DNA of 6,153 nt. Source: Gammaproteobacteria bacterium. Its GTDB lineage: Bacteria > Pseudomonadota > Gammaproteobacteria > J044. Positions 5,750 through 6,153 of the stretch are shown piece by piece. Position 1 is the first letter of the stretch; each line of letters opens with the position of its first letter. A program made the position numbers and the translations under genes. Under the pieces are notes generated by a model. It ran no database searches. It had not been told where the DNA came from and saw only the letters and a program-made list of their open reading frames with translations. The stretch spans positions 1 through 6,153 of the forward strand of contig RFHG01000226.1 in the NCBI GenBank assembly GCA_003696465.1. Reading direction: 5' to 3'.

Positions 5750-6153
5750 ATGGCGTTGATCGTCCAGAAATACGGCGGCACCTCCGTCGGCACCGTCGAG
5801 CGCATCGAGGCTGTGGCCGACAAGCTGATCCGCTTCCGCGAGCGCGGCGATGACCTCGTGGTGGTGGTCTCGGCCATGAGTGGCGAGACCAACCGCCTGC
5901 TGGAGCTCGCCCGCCAGGTCGACCCGAACGCCAGCGGGCGCGAGCTCGATGTCCTCCTCTCCACGGGCGAGCAGGTCACCATTGCCCTGCTGGCCATGGC
6001 CCTGGAAAAGCGTGGCTACCCGGCGCGCTCCTATACCGGCGCCCAGGTCCACATCCTCACCGACAGCGCCTACAACAAGGCCCGCATCCGCGATATCGAC
6101 GACCAGCGCATCCGCCAGGACCTCGACGCCGGTCGCATCGTGGTCGTGGCCGG
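5750..6153 (+). CDS. lysC: Aspartokinase LysC (3' part outside the window)
   Basis: The first 134 codons of an aspartate kinase; the frame runs open off the window end. The enzyme phosphorylates L-aspartate to 4-phospho-L-aspartate, the first committed step toward lysine, diaminopimelate, methionine, threonine and isoleucine. Visible amino-acid-kinase landmarks are K7-YGGTSVG, the VVVVSAMSGETN strand-turn (37-48), ELDVLLSTGEQVTIALLAMAL (65-85), SYTGAQVHILTD (94-105) and RIVVVAG at the edge. The N-terminus resembles the monofunctional class common in pseudomonads and other gammaproteobacteria rather than the ThrA/MetL fusions. The regulatory ACT domains lie beyond the window, so feedback type cannot be judged. 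The ATG is preceded by only a weak GGG six nucleotides upstream. It has its own promoter in the 99-bp gap after alaS; a csrA gene would be a reasonable expectation downstream. Confidence 0.95.
   Translation, partial: MALIVQKYGGTSVGTVERIEAVADKLIRFRERGDDLVVVVSAMSGETNRLLELARQVDPNASGRELDVLLSTGEQVTIALLAMALEKRGYPARSYTGAQVHILTDSAYNKARIRDIDDQRIRQDLDAGRIVVVA

Noticed and set aside
1..6153. Search for CRISPR arrays, insertion sequences, tRNA genes, defence genes or unusual domain fusions
   Set aside because: No tandem spaced repeats, transposase motifs, tRNA-like folds or unexpected domains were seen. All coding space is taken by well-known genes, so the idea of a new system here is not supported.

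Overview
The window is a compact, GC-rich (clearly above 60% by eye) bacterial chromosome segment. All seven genes are on the + strand: a PilZ-domain protein, pncC (CinA C-terminal family), thpR, recA, recX, alaS and the 5' part of lysC. The core order pncC-recA-recX-alaS matches the E. coli neighbourhood. Placing lysC directly after alaS is a familiar arrangement in other Gammaproteobacteria such as pseudomonads. Protein sequence, gene order and base composition suggest a high-GC gammaproteobacterium, perhaps of the Chromatiales/Ectothiorhodospiraceae type; the genus cannot be fixed from this sequence.

Layout. (1) 4-1359: three tightly packed genes. The PilZ stop shares one base with the pncC start, and pncC overlaps thpR by about 14 nt if thpR starts at a TTG. 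(2) 1360-1525: a 166-bp regulatory gap with a weak terminator-like element, a good extended -10 promoter and a leader that can fold into a long stem; no E. coli-type LexA box is visible. (3) 1526-5650: recA, recX and alaS form an overlapping chain. recX starts inside the last codons of recA, and alaS starts in an ATGA overlap with the recX stop. (4) 5651-5749: a 99-bp gap with a GC-only inverted repeat and a clear sigma70-type promoter. (5) 5750 to the window end: lysC, cut off after 134 codons.

The genes combine recombination and repair (RecA and its modulator RecX), salvage or repair of nucleotide products (PncC deamidates NMN, a by-product of NAD-dependent DNA ligase; ThpR opens 2',3'-cyclic phosphate RNA ends), c-di-GMP sensing (PilZ), alanine charging of tRNA, and the first step of aspartate-family amino acid synthesis. 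I see no mobile element, CRISPR array, tRNA, rRNA or pseudogene.

I found no new biological system. The points most worth a second look are regulatory: the structured recA leader, the missing canonical SOS box, and the non-ATG starts of thpR and recX embedded in the preceding genes.
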